Source: an uncultured Pelagibacteraceae bacterium
GTDB taxonomy: Bacteria > Pseudomonadota > Alphaproteobacteria > Pelagibacterales > Pelagibacteraceae
Assembly: GCA_902527485.1 (NCBI GenBank)
Contig: CABZPB010000011.1
Span: 1 to 32,671, forward strand
Reading direction: 5' to 3'
DNA length: 32,671 bases
Part shown: positions 1-8,896 of the stretch, one piece after another
Numbering within the stretch: position 1 is the stretch's first letter
Layout of the letters: the number at the start of each line of letters is the position of its first letter
Position numbers and translations under genes: made by a program
Notes under the pieces: generated by a model
Told to the model about the DNA's origin: nothing
Database searches by the model: none
Seen by the model: the letters and a program-made list of their open reading frames with translations, nothing else

Positions 1-346
1 CTTGGGGATTCTCTACATCTCCTGATCTTCTTGGTATTAAATGAAAATGGCAATGTAAAATTGATTGACCTGAAACTTTACCAATATTAGTTCCTAGATT
101 AAAACCCTCAACTTGTGGATCCTTCCTTACAATATCCTTTTTAATGATTTTTATAAGATCATTGCAAGCAACAAGTTCCTTATTTGTTAGGTCAAAAAAA
201 TTCTTCATATGTCTCTTGGGTATTATTAAGCAATGATATTTTGAAACTGGATAAGTATCGTAACTTACATAAGCCAAATGATTTTCGATTATAAAACCAC
301 TTTCTTTAGAGTCACAAAATAGACATGGATTATTCGGATCGCTCAT
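1..346 (-). CDS. HIT family nucleotide hydrolase/transferase (3' end cut by window)
   Basis: This is not in the ORF track because it runs off the left edge; I translated it from the ATG at 344-346. About 115 residues are visible. They start with a CLFC pair (a possible metal-binding cysteine pair seen in some HIT proteins) and end with LHCHFHLIPR, the histidine triad HxHxH in which the middle His is the nucleophile of the family. HIT proteins hydrolyse or transfer nucleoside phosphates, such as dinucleoside polyphosphates or AMP-lysine; the exact substrate cannot be told. The start lies 3 bp beyond the stop of the pabC-like gene, so it looks like the last gene of the metC-MFS-pabBAC run. The missing C-terminus is a window effect. 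Confidence 0.92.
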   Translation of the reverse strand, partial: MSDPNNPCLFCDSKESGFIIENHLAYVSYDTYPVSKYHCLIIPKRHMKNFFDLTNKELVACNDLIKIIKKDIVRKDPQVEGFNLGTNIGKVSGQSILHCHFHLIPRRSGDVENPQ

Positions 347-349
347 AAA

Positions 350-1120
350 TTAAAATTTATATAGGTTAGATTTATTTATAGCTAAATTATAATATTTAGA
401 AAATAATTTGTATTGATTTAATTTTTTTCTTTTCCAACCTATTTGTTTTATGTTCTTTACAGATGCAACTCCTTTGCCAGAACCAATTAATAATATTTCC
501 TCATAATCTTTTAAATTGTTGACAAAAATTTCTTTTTTTTTTATTTTTTTTTTGGACTTAAAAAATTTATATGTAATTCCTTCATAGAAATTTTTTGAAG
601 GAGAAAATATATTATTCTTACTAACAAATAAAAGATTTGAAGTTCCAGTTTCGAAAATTTTTTTTTTATTAACAAGACCTATATCTGATTTAGAATTATC
701 CATTTTAGATAAATAAGATAAAATTTTTTCATATTTAAGATTTTTGTGTTTAGGTTTTTCTCTTTTTAAATTCACAAGTCTTAAATTAAAATCCAATTTT
801 GGTTTCATTCTTTTTCTTAAAGAAATTGATATAATTTTTTTATTTAAGGCGACCCTTAAAAGATGATTATAATTTTTTTCTTTCGATAAATTTTTTTTAA
901 TTATTTTGAGAATATCATTTTTAAGATTTTTTTTATAAATGCCATAAGTTTTCAGTGACACCATAAGATTTTTTATATGATTCTTAAAAAATAATATTTT
1001 AGGTGGTTTTCCAAAAATCCACATGGTTGTGAAGATGCCATGATCACCCCATAAATCTTTAAAATTAATCTCTTTAAGATCTTTAAGACGATAAGATTTT
1101 TTTAATAAGTAAATTACCAT
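350..1120 (-). CDS. pabC: Class IV PLP aminotransferase, probable 4-amino-4-deoxychorismate lyase
   Basis: A 256-residue fold-type IV PLP enzyme. The N-terminal WGDHGIFTTMW matches the FGDGCFTT region of PabC. The Lys in NLKYEKILSYL aligns with the PLP lysine, and FETGTSNLLFV matches the cofactor-binding E-x(4)-N segment. PabC removes pyruvate from aminodeoxychorismate to give 4-aminobenzoate for folate. The assignment rests mainly on its place directly after pabA- and pabB-like genes; on sequence alone a D-amino-acid or branched-chain aminotransferase cannot be excluded. The ATG start lies 38 bp inside the end of the pabA-like gene, suggesting translational coupling. The protein is extremely Lys/Asn/Ile-rich, as expected from the base composition. 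Confidence 0.8.
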   Translation of the reverse strand: MVIYLLKKSYRLKDLKEINFKDLWGDHGIFTTMWIFGKPPKILFFKNHIKNLMVSLKTYGIYKKNLKNDILKIIKKNLSKEKNYNHLLRVALNKKIISISLRKRMKPKLDFNLRLVNLKREKPKHKNLKYEKILSYLSKMDNSKSDIGLVNKKKIFETGTSNLLFVSKNNIFSPSKNFYEGITYKFFKSKKKIKKKEIFVNNLKDYEEILLIGSGKGVASVKNIKQIGWKRKKLNQYKLFSKYYNLAINKSNLYKF

Positions 1121-1640
1121 TATTTGTTAAAAATGACTCTGGGTGAAATTGAAATCCATAAATCTTATCTTTTTTATTCTCAAAAGCCATAGCTACTTTT
1201 GACTCCAAACATCTCATAGTTATAGCAAAATCTTTTATTTTAAAAGGCTCTTTTAATTTTAAAGAATGATAGCGTCCAACTTTAAATATTTTATTTTTTT
1301 CAAATATTGAGCTATCATTTATAACTTTTACACGTGATTGATAACCATGGTAAATTTTATTTTGTTCAACAATTTTAGCGCCCTCACAAAACAAGATTTG
1401 TTGAAATCCTAAACATATTCCTATTATTTTTTTTTCACCTTTATATTGATAGTAAATTTCAGATGTTGAAGGATAATTTTTTGGATTTCCTGGTCCTGGA
1501 GAAAAGATAATTGATTCGGCTTGTCTAAGTTTTAATCTGTTTATATTATTATAATTATCACATTCGACTTTATCAAATAAAGAAAACTGATGGACCACAT
1601 TATGTGTAAATGAATCGTTATGATCAATTACGTATATCAT
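1083..1640 (-). CDS. pabA: Class I glutamine amidotransferase, PabA/TrpG type
   Basis: A 185-residue GATase1 domain protein. It has the oxyanion segment FSPGPGNP, the nucleophilic Cys in GICLGFQQI and the catalytic His-Glu in FQFHPES, so the triad is complete. It releases ammonia from glutamine for the chorismate-binding partner encoded just upstream. Its ATG overlaps the stop of the pabB-like gene in an ATGA, and its end overlaps the pabC-like gene. PabA and TrpG are one family and in some bacteria serve both pathways; the neighbouring pabC-like gene favours folate, but a shared role in tryptophan synthesis is possible. Confidence 0.88.
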   Translation of the reverse strand: MIYVIDHNDSFTHNVVHQFSLFDKVECDNYNNINRLKLRQAESIIFSPGPGNPKNYPSTSEIYYQYKGEKKIIGICLGFQQILFCEGAKIVEQNKIYHGYQSRVKVINDSSIFEKNKIFKVGRYHSLKLKEPFKIKDFAITMRCLESKVAMAFENKKDKIYGFQFHPESFLTNNGNLLIKKILSS

Positions 1641-2797
1641 TTAAAAAGATCAATTAGTGCTTTTGCTTTTATATAATTTTCGTTAAATTCTTGTCTCGAA
1701 TTACTATCGACAACCACACCTGAGGCTACAGAAATTTCAGAAATATTTTTAAAATTTAAGATAGATCTAATAATTATATTAAATTTTAAATCCCCATTAA
1801 ATTTTATATATCCAAAACTTCCTGTGTAAATATTTCTATTCTCTTTTTCTTGATTATTTAACAGGTTTAAAGTACTAATTTTTGGGCAACCTATAACTGA
1901 CCCCCCAGGCATCATAGCTTTAATAATGTCAATATTTTTAGTTTTCTCTTTAAGTTCGCCTTTAATTAAACTTACGTAATGAAAAAGATCTTTGTACTCC
2001 TCTACAACCTTTTCCTTAATTAATCTAACAGTACCAACCTTACATATTCTTGACATATCATTTCGTTCCATATCTACAATCATGTTATGTTCTTTAGTTT
2101 CTTTAAGATTATTTCTAAAATATTTTAAGGCTTTATTTTTTGTCATTTTTTTACTTTTCTTTACTGTCCCTGCAATAGGTTTAGTGGTTACTACTGGTCC
2201 AATTTTAGTAATTAAATTTTCAGGTGAGCAGCTGATTATGGAATAATTTTCATCTTTGATCATGAAAGCCTCTGGCGCTAGATTAGTGTGGGATAATCTA
2301 CAAAATAGATCCAAAGGATCAATTTTAGATTTCATCTTATATTTAGTGCAAATTTTTATTTGATATGTTTCACCACTTTTTATTTTTTTTTTAAATTTGT
2401 CGAAAATTTTTCTATAGTACTGACTATCTATATTTATTTTAAACTTTTTTTTAAAATTTATTCTAATTTTTGGATTATAAATTAATCTATTATTTAAACT
2501 TATTTTTGTCTCAGGTTTGTAAAATATACCTTGTGGAAACTTAATATTTCTTTGTTGTGGAACTTTAACACCAATAAGATTATTTAATAATTCGTAACCA
2601 AAAAAACCAATAAACAAATCTGTTTCTTTAAATCTTTTAGTCGAAATTTTTTGATTTAAAAAACGAAAAATATTCCTATTATTAAGAACAATCTTCTTAG
2701 AAAAATCGGTATACAAATCAAATCCCTTACTTGATTTATAAACAATATAAGATTTTTTTGTTTTATTAATATTCTGAAGTTGATTTGCTCTTTTCAA
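1637..2797 (-). CDS. pabB: Chorismate-binding enzyme, aminodeoxychorismate synthase component I-like (PabB/TrpE family)
   Basis: A 386-residue chorismate-utilising enzyme. Family motifs are GETYQI, SCSPE, KPIAGT, DMERNDMSRI and PGGSVIGCPK. It is shorter than typical TrpE or PabB (about 450-520 residues), and I see no LLES-type tryptophan feedback motif at the N-terminus. The pabA- and pabC-like genes directly downstream argue for PabB. However, residue 209 is Ala (PIAGT), as in anthranilate synthases, where PabB proteins usually carry Lys (PIKGT). The start codon is TTG at 2795-2797; an in-frame stop lies just upstream and no ATG is near. The gene starts 1 bp after the MFS stop. Confidence 0.8.
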   Translation of the reverse strand: MKRANQLQNINKTKKSYIVYKSSKGFDLYTDFSKKIVLNNRNIFRFLNQKISTKRFKETDLFIGFFGYELLNNLIGVKVPQQRNIKFPQGIFYKPETKISLNNRLIYNPKIRINFKKKFKINIDSQYYRKIFDKFKKKIKSGETYQIKICTKYKMKSKIDPLDLFCRLSHTNLAPEAFMIKDENYSIISCSPENLITKIGPVVTTKPIAGTVKKSKKMTKNKALKYFRNNLKETKEHNMIVDMERNDMSRICKVGTVRLIKEKVVEEYKDLFHYVSLIKGELKEKTKNIDIIKAMMPGGSVIGCPKISTLNLLNNQEKENRNIYTGSFGYIKFNGDLKFNIIIRSILNFKNISEISVASGVVVDSNSRQEFNENYIKAKALIDLFK

Positions 2798-2798
2798 T

Positions 2799-4019
2799 TT
2801 ATTCTGTTTTTAATCTTAACACTTGTTGTTCTTTAATTGGCAAATGAATTATTGCTGCAAAAACTGATAAAGCAATTGCTAAATACCACGCGTAATCATA
2901 TGACCCATAAAGATCATGAAACAAACCTCCTAAATATGCACCAAAAAATGAGCCTATCTGATGACTTAAAAAAACAATACCATATAAAAGGCCTAGATAT
3001 TTAGTTCCAAACATATGTGCAACTATTCCACTTGTGGCCGGCACAGTAGATAACCATAAAAAGCCAAATGTGGCTCCAAAAATAAATGAATTAATATTGC
3101 TTGCAGGTAAAAATATGAAGAAAATAATAGATAGTCCTCTTAAACTATAAATCGTACTTAATATTATTTTCTTACTCATTTTAGTAGAGAGATAACCACT
3201 ACAAAGAGATCCAAAGATATTGAATAAACCTATCAAAGATAAAATTGCAGCTGCTGTCCAGCTCTCTAATCCTCGATCAATCACATAAGTAGGAACATGA
3301 GTGCCGACTAAAGTTATGTGAAAACCACATACAAAAAAACCTGAAACTAAAAGAATATAGCTTTTAGATCCAAAAGCTTCTTTGATTGCCTCGGCCGTAG
3401 TTTGGGTATTGGGTGCTTCAATAGTTTGTTCTAAAGACGGAGATCTTACAAAAAATGATATGATTAAACCAATAGATAAAGCTATCAAAAAAGCTACTAA
3501 AGTAATTTGCCATCCATTTTCAGTAAGAGAATACTCTGTTAAAATTGGGGATAGAAAATATCCGAAAGATCCTACCGCAGTAACTATACTCATCGCAATT
3601 GTTCTATTTGATAGTGGAAAATGTTTTCCGACAATTGACATGGGAATACTAATTGCTGTACCACCTAATCCAATTCCCACTAAAACTCCTAAATCAATCT
3701 GAAAAAAAATCCCAGTATTTGGGCCTGCATATAAAAAATAAACACCAGCAATAAAAAAAATAAATGCTAACGCTATTGCTTTATGACCGCCATATTTATC
3801 TGCAATAGCCCCAAAAATAGGACCTGTTAACCCCCACATTAACATTTGAAGTCCAACAGATAAACCAGATTGAGTTAAAGAAATCCCTAAGTCATCTCTG
3901 AAATCCATGAAGAACATTCCAAAAGTTTGCCTAACACCTAAAGAAATTAAAACTACTAAACTTGCAGCTATCAAAGTAATTAATGCAGTTCTGTTTCTTA
4001 TAAATTTTTCTGCTTTCAT
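2799..4019 (-). CDS. MFS transporter (OFA/monocarboxylate-like)
   Basis: A 406-residue protein with about 12 hydrophobic segments and the MFS loop 2-3 signature GAIADKYGGHK after the second helix. The first helix contains LGVRQTFGMFF, a pattern I associate with the oxalate/formate and monocarboxylate-type MFS branch. It should be an inner-membrane secondary transporter; the substrate is unknown. It lies between the metC-like gene (6 bp gap) and the pabB-like gene (1 bp gap), so it is probably co-transcribed with both. Position next to a trans-sulfuration enzyme could hint at an amino- or keto-acid substrate, but that is inference only. Confidence 0.85.
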   Translation of the reverse strand: MKAEKFIRNRTALITLIAASLVVLISLGVRQTFGMFFMDFRDDLGISLTQSGLSVGLQMLMWGLTGPIFGAIADKYGGHKAIALAFIFFIAGVYFLYAGPNTGIFFQIDLGVLVGIGLGGTAISIPMSIVGKHFPLSNRTIAMSIVTAVGSFGYFLSPILTEYSLTENGWQITLVAFLIALSIGLIISFFVRSPSLEQTIEAPNTQTTAEAIKEAFGSKSYILLVSGFFVCGFHITLVGTHVPTYVIDRGLESWTAAAILSLIGLFNIFGSLCSGYLSTKMSKKIILSTIYSLRGLSIIFFIFLPASNINSFIFGATFGFLWLSTVPATSGIVAHMFGTKYLGLLYGIVFLSHQIGSFFGAYLGGLFHDLYGSYDYAWYLAIALSVFAAIIHLPIKEQQVLRLKTE

Positions 4020-4025
4020 GAAATA

Positions 4026-5201
4026 TTAACTTAAGTGTTTTAAGGCTTGTTTAATATCAGCGATAAGGTCGCTTGAGTCTTCGAGTCCTATATGCAACCT
4101 AACAAGGTGCTCATCTTTCGCCAAATTCATGTATTTTCTTTTTCCAATCTCTTTATTTTCCTGATGTAGCACTAAACTTTCAAAACCACCCCAACTATAT
4201 CCGTATCCAAAAAGCTTAAGGGAATTTACAAATTTTCTAACCGAAATTACATTTTGAGCTTTAATCTTTAACCCCATTAAACCAGATGCTCCTGAGTAAT
4301 ATTTTTTCCACATTCTAAAATTTTGTGAATTTTTTTTATATGGATATAGAAGTTGAATTTTTTTATTCTTTGATAAGAAAGCTGCCACTTTTTTTGCATT
4401 ATTGTTATGTCTATCTAATCTAACGTCAAGAGTTCTTAAACCTCTTGTGATTAAATAAGCATCATCCGGTCCCAATCTTTGACCTGTAATTTTTTCGGCA
4501 AATTTTACTTTGGGAAATACTTTCTTATTCACTGCTAAACTCCCTCCCATTACATCTGAGTGACCTGAGTAATATTTTGTTGCGGAAACTATTGACATAT
4601 CGAAACCTAATTTAATAGGTTTAAGATAATAAGGTGTCCCCCAAGTATTATCGATTGCGGTATATACTTTATTTTTTTTTGCAATAGAAATTATTTTATT
4701 CAAATCTTGAAAATCAAAGGTATTACTACCAGGATTTTCAACAAAAATTAATTTAGTTTTAGGAGTGATATTTTTTTGTAAAGTTTTTAAATTGTGAGGA
4801 TCATAAAAAATAGTTTTAATATTAAACTCTTTTAAATAATTCTCAGTTAAAACTCTTGTAGGATTATATACAGGATCAGCCACTAATATTTCATCACCAG
4901 GTCTCACAACACTAAATATAGCCAAGAATACTGAACCAAAACCTGTTTGAGTAGTAAAGACATGATAACTTTCCTCAAGTTTTGTTAAAATTTTTTGTAA
5001 AATATAAGTGGTTGAAGTACCTGTTCTCGCATAATCAAAATACCCTCCTTTAGGATTTTTAATTGCTTTATTTTGCATCTTCCTAATTTCTCGCATAGAC
5101 TTAAATATGATTGTTGATGCCCTTACAACTGGTGGATTTACAGACTGATTATGGAAATCTTTAGCAGTGTGTTTTAAAAATGTCTTAAACGATTTAACCA
5201 T
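4026..5201 (-). CDS. metC: Cystathionine beta-lyase-like PLP enzyme
   Basis: A Cys/Met metabolism PLP enzyme of 391 residues from the ATG at 5199-5201. The PLP lysine lies in SATKYYSGHSDVMGG, preceded by DNTWGTPYYL, which contains the PLP-contacting Asp. The track extends the ORF 14 codons to a TTG. I prefer the ATG because it puts the PLP lysine at residue 209, next to Lys210 of E. coli MetC, and because the extra residues have no family counterpart. MetC cleaves cystathionine to homocysteine, pyruvate and ammonia; related enzymes act on cysteine or methionine, so the natural substrate is not proven. It is first in the minus-strand run leading to pabBAC and is divergent from the small basic ORF. 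Confidence 0.87.
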   Translation of the reverse strand: MVKSFKTFLKHTAKDFHNQSVNPPVVRASTIIFKSMREIRKMQNKAIKNPKGGYFDYARTGTSTTYILQKILTKLEESYHVFTTQTGFGSVFLAIFSVVRPGDEILVADPVYNPTRVLTENYLKEFNIKTIFYDPHNLKTLQKNITPKTKLIFVENPGSNTFDFQDLNKIISIAKKNKVYTAIDNTWGTPYYLKPIKLGFDMSIVSATKYYSGHSDVMGGSLAVNKKVFPKVKFAEKITGQRLGPDDAYLITRGLRTLDVRLDRHNNNAKKVAAFLSKNKKIQLLYPYKKNSQNFRMWKKYYSGASGLMGLKIKAQNVISVRKFVNSLKLFGYGYSWGGFESLVLHQENKEIGKRKYMNLAKDEHLVRLHIGLEDSSDLIADIKQALKHLS

Positions 5202-5276
5202 AAAAAAATTGATAACTTTGAAGGACAATGCTATATCCCACAAATAATTTCAATTAAATTATAACTAAAGGAAATA

Positions 5277-5360
5277 ATGGGGTACCCAAAAAAACATAGA
5301 GGCCGAAGAAAAATGGGCTCAAAGAAAAGAAGAGCCAGAAAAAAAAATAAAAAGAAATAG
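5277..5360 (+). CDS. 27-residue very basic mini-protein (unrecognised; ribosomal THX-like size and charge)
   Basis: Too short for the track. ATG at 5277 follows AAAGGAAAT, a good Shine-Dalgarno for this window, and TAG is at 5358-5360. The product starts MGYPKKHRGRRKMGSKKRRA and ends in a Lys/Asn tail. It is almost entirely Lys, Arg and Gly with no acidic residue, which points to RNA binding. The 27-residue length, the MG start and the basic Gly-Ser/Arg centre recall the small ribosomal protein bTHX, but I cannot align it convincingly. It lies 6 bp before the next gene, so the two may be coupled. Confidence 0.6.
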   Translation: MGYPKKHRGRRKMGSKKRRARKKNKKK

Positions 5361-5366
5361 TTCTCA

Positions 5367-6077
5367 ATGAATTCAATTGAAAAGGTAAGATCCATTAGCA
5401 TATGGATTTTTATAGTCCCTTTTGTTGCAGTAAATACCTGTCTAATATTAGTGACTCAATTCCATAGTTTATTTCCAAATCAACCAGATATTTTGCACAA
5501 TACTTTTCCATATTTTGATGGAGGTGCATCTATAAGTAGAACGGCAAGACCTTATCCTTCATGGTTAGTATTTAAGCCCGCAATGTTTTTGACATCTTAT
5601 CTCTTAATCAAATATTGGTTATTAAATAAAGACATCATTAAATATTTTGAAGTTGATAATAAAAATTTAAAAAAAGTAGTTTTTTTCGGTGTTGCGTCAG
5701 CAGTTGCTCTAACAGTGCATTCAATTTTTTTAGGTATTAAGTTTGATAATGATTTGTACAAACTTTTTAGAAGATTAATCATGCTGTCTTTTATTGTTTT
5801 TGAAATAATCGCCCAGGCTTACTTAGTAGCAACCTTTTGGTCTTTTAAAGAAAAATTGAAAGATTATATAAACCCATTAATTCTAAATCTTAAAATAATT
5901 TTAATTTCTATATTAATTATAGTTGCGGTCATAAGCATACCTATAATCAGTTTACCAGGTGATAATTTTTTTGGAATCCAATTAAAGTTTTTAAAACATG
6001 CACTAGAGTGGGATTATTTTATTGGAGTAATAACTTTCTATTTACTAACATTTTTTATGTGGAAAAAACCAAGTTAA
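5367..6077 (+). CDS. Six-helix membrane protein, FRAG1/DRAM/Sfk1-like
   Basis: 236 residues with about six hydrophobic segments, near residues 10-30, 70-88, 102-123, 135-157, 175-198 and 215-232. The long first loop carries [20 protein letters not shown]. This resembles the polar loop after helix 1 of FRAG1/DRAM/Sfk1 membrane proteins, where a Pro-Tyr segment is followed by Ser, Asp and Gly and later Pro. No enzymatic motif is evident and the role is unknown. It lies 6 bp after the basic mini-ORF. Its stop overlaps the end of convergent mnmA by 4 bp, leaving no room for a terminator between them. Confidence 0.6.
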   Translation: MNSIEKVRSISIWIFIVPFVAVNTCLILVTQFHSLFPNQPDILHNTFPYFDGGASISRTARPYPSWLVFKPAMFLTSYLLIKYWLLNKDIIKYFEVDNKNLKKVVFFGVASAVALTVHSIFLGIKFDNDLYKLFRRLIMLSFIVFEIIAQAYLVATFWSFKEKLKDYINPLILNLKIILISILIIVAVISIPIISLPGDNFFGIQLKFLKHALEWDYFIGVITFYLLTFFMWKKPS

Positions 6078-7192
6078 TTTTTGATCCAACCACCACCTAA
6101 AACTTTCAAACCAAATTTATCTTTATCATAAAAAACACACGCCTGACCTGGAGATATTCCATCCTCAAATTTCTCTAAGTTAACTAAAGCTGTTTTACCT
6201 TTATTGAAGTTTACTTTTCCTTTAAGAAGTTTGCCTGTAGATCTTACTTTAACAAAGATGTTATTTTTAAATTCATCTTTGTTAACAAGTAAATTCAAAT
6301 TTTTAAGATTGATATCTTTTTTTCCAAGTTTTTCTCTTGGACCAACAACAATTTCATTTTTTTCTGCATCAACCTTTATTACGTATAAAGCATCTTTATC
6401 TGAAACTTTTATTCCTTTTCTTTGACCAACTGTAAAATTAATAATTCCATCGTGCACTCCGATCACTTTTCCCTTTAAGTTTTTTATGTTTCCTTTTTTA
6501 AAAGCGTCAGGCCTAAACTTTTGAATTACAGATGCATAATTACCATTGGGCACAAAACAAATATCTTGACTATCTGGCTTATCTGCTACATCAAGATTTA
6601 GTTTTTTTGCTATAGATCTTGTTTCATCTTTAAGCATACCTCCTAGTGGAAATCTTAGATAATTTAATTGTTCTCTAGAAGTATTAAATAAAAAATAACT
6701 TTGATCTCTATTTTCATCAATAGCTCGATACATATTTGTTTGATTGTCAGTGGTTATACTTTTTACGTAATGACCGGTAATTAATGCATCTGCTTTTAAA
6801 TCTTTTGCAACTTCAAATAAATCATTAAATTTGACAGTCTTATTACACTGCACACACGGAATAGGTGTTTCCCCTTTTAAATAACTATCAACAAAATTAT
6901 CAATTACTTCCTCCTTAAACTTGCTCTGATAATAAAGAATTTTGTGTTCAATATCTAATTTTTGAGCGACCCTTTTTGCATCCATTATATCCTGTCCTGA
7001 ACAGCATTGTTTTGATGCAGCAACCTCTTTACCATCATCATAAAGCTTTAAAGTTATACCTATAACCTTATAACCCTCTTTTTTCATCATTCCAGCAACA
7101 GTGGATGAATCTACACCACCAGACATTGCAACAACGACTGTTGTTTCTGAGGGTCTCTTTTTTAAACCAATGGAGTTTAAATTATTATTCAT
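6074..7192 (-). CDS. mnmA: tRNA-specific 2-thiouridylase MnmA
   Basis: 372 residues. The N-terminal PP-loop AMSGGVDSS binds ATP. CNKTVKF contains the first catalytic Cys (residue 116, equivalent to Cys102 of E. coli). DSQDICF contains the second (residue 212, equivalent to Cys199), and GHYV is also conserved. A C-terminal beta domain follows, with [14 protein letters not shown] near the end. MnmA activates U34 of Lys, Glu and Gln tRNAs with ATP and inserts sulfur from a relay protein. The length is normal. The ATG start is 41 bp from the divergent DUF3553 gene, and the 3' end overlaps the convergent membrane-protein gene by 4 bp. Confidence 0.97.
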   Translation of the reverse strand: MNNNLNSIGLKKRPSETTVVVAMSGGVDSSTVAGMMKKEGYKVIGITLKLYDDGKEVAASKQCCSGQDIMDAKRVAQKLDIEHKILYYQSKFKEEVIDNFVDSYLKGETPIPCVQCNKTVKFNDLFEVAKDLKADALITGHYVKSITTDNQTNMYRAIDENRDQSYFLFNTSREQLNYLRFPLGGMLKDETRSIAKKLNLDVADKPDSQDICFVPNGNYASVIQKFRPDAFKKGNIKNLKGKVIGVHDGIINFTVGQRKGIKVSDKDALYVIKVDAEKNEIVVGPREKLGKKDINLKNLNLLVNKDEFKNNIFVKVRSTGKLLKGKVNFNKGKTALVNLEKFEDGISPGQACVFYDKDKFGLKVLGGGWIKN

Positions 7193-7233
7193 TTCATGGT
7201 ATTTATACTTATTTCTAATATAAATTAAATTAA

Positions 7234-7410
7234 ATGATTTTTGATTTTGAACCAGGTGACAAAGTTTTCAATCCAGCTAATAAAGATTGGGGAATAGGAC
7301 AAGTCCAATCAATAATTAAAGGTAAAGTTACTGTAAATTTTCAAAATGTTGGTAAAAAAGTCATAAACTCTGAAAATGTAGAATTAAAAAAAATAAATGA
7401 TTCAAAGTGA
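7234..7410 (+). CDS. DUF3553 domain protein
   Basis: A 58-residue ORF missed by the track. It begins [20 protein letters not shown] and continues with IGQVQS and [13 protein letters not shown]. This matches the short DUF3553 domain, in which pG..V.nP...dWG.GqVqS is followed by vTV.F...GKk.i. In other alphaproteobacteria the domain occurs alone or fused to larger proteins; its function is unknown to me. It overlaps the start of the CysQ-like gene by 14 bp, so the two are a transcriptional unit and probably translationally coupled. It is divergent from mnmA. Confidence 0.9.
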   Translation: MIFDFEPGDKVFNPANKDWGIGQVQSIIKGKVTVNFQNVGKKVINSENVELKKINDSK

Positions 7411-8170
7411 TATAAAAAAAATTGTTGAAGATTTAGTTCAAACCTTTTTAGATGCAGGAAAAATTTCTTTAAATCTTAGAAGAAAAGGCCTCACTAAAGA
7501 AATAAAATCTGATAATACCCCTGTGAGTAATGGTGACTTAGAGGTCAACAAAATTTTGACCAAAAAAATATTAGATTTAACACCTAATATCTTAATAGTT
7601 TCTGAGGAAGCCTCAGAAAATAAAACACTAAACAACCTAGAAAATTTTTGGTTAATTGATCCGATCGATGGTACCTATGACTATATTAATGATCTCGATG
7701 AATTTACAATTAATGCAGGATTAATAATTGAAAAAAAACCTGTTGCTGGATTAATTTATGCTCCAGCAAAGAATAGAATGTTTTATTCTTATGGAGATGG
7801 TTTGTCTTTTGAGTTAATAAATGGAGAACCAATTAAATTAGATCACTCAAAAAATTTTAATAAAAACGAGATCAAATTTGTGTCCTACTCTAATAAAATT
7901 AAACCAGAAATAGATAAAATACATAAAAAACTTAATGTTAAAAAATATGTAAGAATGAAAAGTTCTTTAAAATTTTGTGTAATAGCTGCTGGAGAGTATG
8001 ATGGTTATGTTGCTGAGCCAAGAGCTTCAGAGTGGGATATAGCTGCAGGTCATGCAATTTTTAAACATTCTGGTGGAAGTGTAACTGATTTTAACGGACA
8101 AGAAATCCTTTATGGAAAAAAAGATTTTAAAAATCCAAGTTTAATCTTAAAAAGCAAAAATATTCAATAA
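7397..8170 (+). CDS. cysQ: Inositol-monophosphatase family phosphatase, probable 3'(2'),5'-bisphosphate nucleotidase
   Basis: 257 residues with the metal-binding motifs of the IMPase superfamily: SEEAS (Glu near residue 71), DPIDGTYDYI (near residues 91-100) and EWDIAAGHAI near residue 210. The order and spacing fit CysQ, which removes the 3' phosphate from pAp/PAPS by-products. Other members act on inositol phosphates or fructose bisphosphate, so the substrate is not settled by motifs. The ATG lies inside the end of the DUF3553 gene, and the stop overlaps the next ATG by one base (TAATG), indicating a tight three-gene unit. Confidence 0.85.
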   Translation: MIQSDIKKIVEDLVQTFLDAGKISLNLRRKGLTKEIKSDNTPVSNGDLEVNKILTKKILDLTPNILIVSEEASENKTLNNLENFWLIDPIDGTYDYINDLDEFTINAGLIIEKKPVAGLIYAPAKNRMFYSYGDGLSFELINGEPIKLDHSKNFNKNEIKFVSYSNKIKPEIDKIHKKLNVKKYVRMKSSLKFCVIAAGEYDGYVAEPRASEWDIAAGHAIFKHSGGSVTDFNGQEILYGKKDFKNPSLILKSKNIQ

Positions 8171-8313
8171 TGGATGAGCAGCTAAGAATTATTTTAATTA
8201 TAATTGTTTCAGTTTCTATTTTCGGTTTACTTGTTTTTGTCTTTGTAAAAAATTATATAAAAAATAAGATTAATTTTTTAGTAAAAGAAAATAAAAAAAA
8301 CACATCAAAGTAA
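8170..8313 (+). CDS. 47-residue single-helix membrane mini-protein
   Basis: Missed by the track. It starts MDEQLRIILIIIVSVSIFGL with a hydrophobic helix of about 21 residues, followed by a Lys/Asn-rich tail. The start codon shares a base with the cysQ stop (TAATG), a classic coupling arrangement, which is the main evidence that it is real. The last 9 bp overlap the 3' end of convergent recX. No family is recognised. A bitopic protein with the N-terminus outside is likely from the charge distribution. Confidence 0.55.
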   Translation: MDEQLRIILIIIVSVSIFGLLVFVFVKNYIKNKINFLVKENKKNTSK

Positions 8314-8868
8314 TTTTATTATTTTAATAAAATCATCTTTTTCAATTTCCATTACTTTTTTTGAGGTTTCAAAATCAAAGCCATTTCTTGCTAATAAAGA
8401 TATATCTTTTTTATAAAATAAAGATCTATTATCTTCAGTCCTCGCGGGACCAATTCTTTTTTTTTTACACAATTTAATTGCTGAAAAAAAATCTTGGTCT
8501 GAATTGTCATCATGAATTTTATTGACAGTTTCTTTAATATATTCACTGTTGATACCTTTGCCTATTAAGTAATTTCTAATTTTGTTTATTGAACTGCCTC
8601 TTTGAATCATGCTTTTAGCTTTGCTTTCAGAGTAAAATTTATCATTAATAAACTTATTCTTTTCTAAGTCCAACAGAACAATATCGATCAAATTGGTAAC
8701 GTCTTGTTTTTTCACATTTGGCACTGAAGTTTTTAAGTATTTTTTTAGTAGGTAAGTTTTAAGCTGTTGTTTTGATGGTGCATATTTTTCCACATAAGAA
8801 AATGCAAAATTTCTCATCTCCTCAACAGTTACTTTTAAAGTTTTTTTTTTATTTCTTATAGGAATCAT
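8305..8868 (-). CDS. recX: RecX family regulatory protein
   Basis: 187 residues, helical. It has three-helix repeats typical of RecX: an N-terminal segment with Y-x(9)-L-x(2)-YL, a middle segment KFINDKFYSESKAKSMIQRG, and IRNYLIGKGINSEYI (the RG...I...L..KGI pattern). RecX binds RecA filaments and limits recombinase activity. recX usually sits near recA in many bacteria, but here it stands alone, divergent by 28 bp from the ABA4-like gene. Its 3' end overlaps the mini-protein gene. Confidence 0.82.
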   Translation of the reverse strand: MIPIRNKKKTLKVTVEEMRNFAFSYVEKYAPSKQQLKTYLLKKYLKTSVPNVKKQDVTNLIDIVLLDLEKNKFINDKFYSESKAKSMIQRGSSINKIRNYLIGKGINSEYIKETVNKIHDDNSDQDFFSAIKLCKKKRIGPARTEDNRSLFYKKDISLLARNGFDFETSKKVMEIEKDDFIKIIKLL

Positions 8869-8896
8869 AGGAAGATTTAATATAATATATTCTAAA

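Noticed and set aside
1992-2246. 84-residue plus-strand ORF inside pabB
   Set aside because: Antisense shadow with no family features.
5202-5243. TTG start of the metC ORF in the track
   Set aside because: The internal ATG at 5201 places the PLP lysine at the family position; the extra 14 residues have no counterpart.
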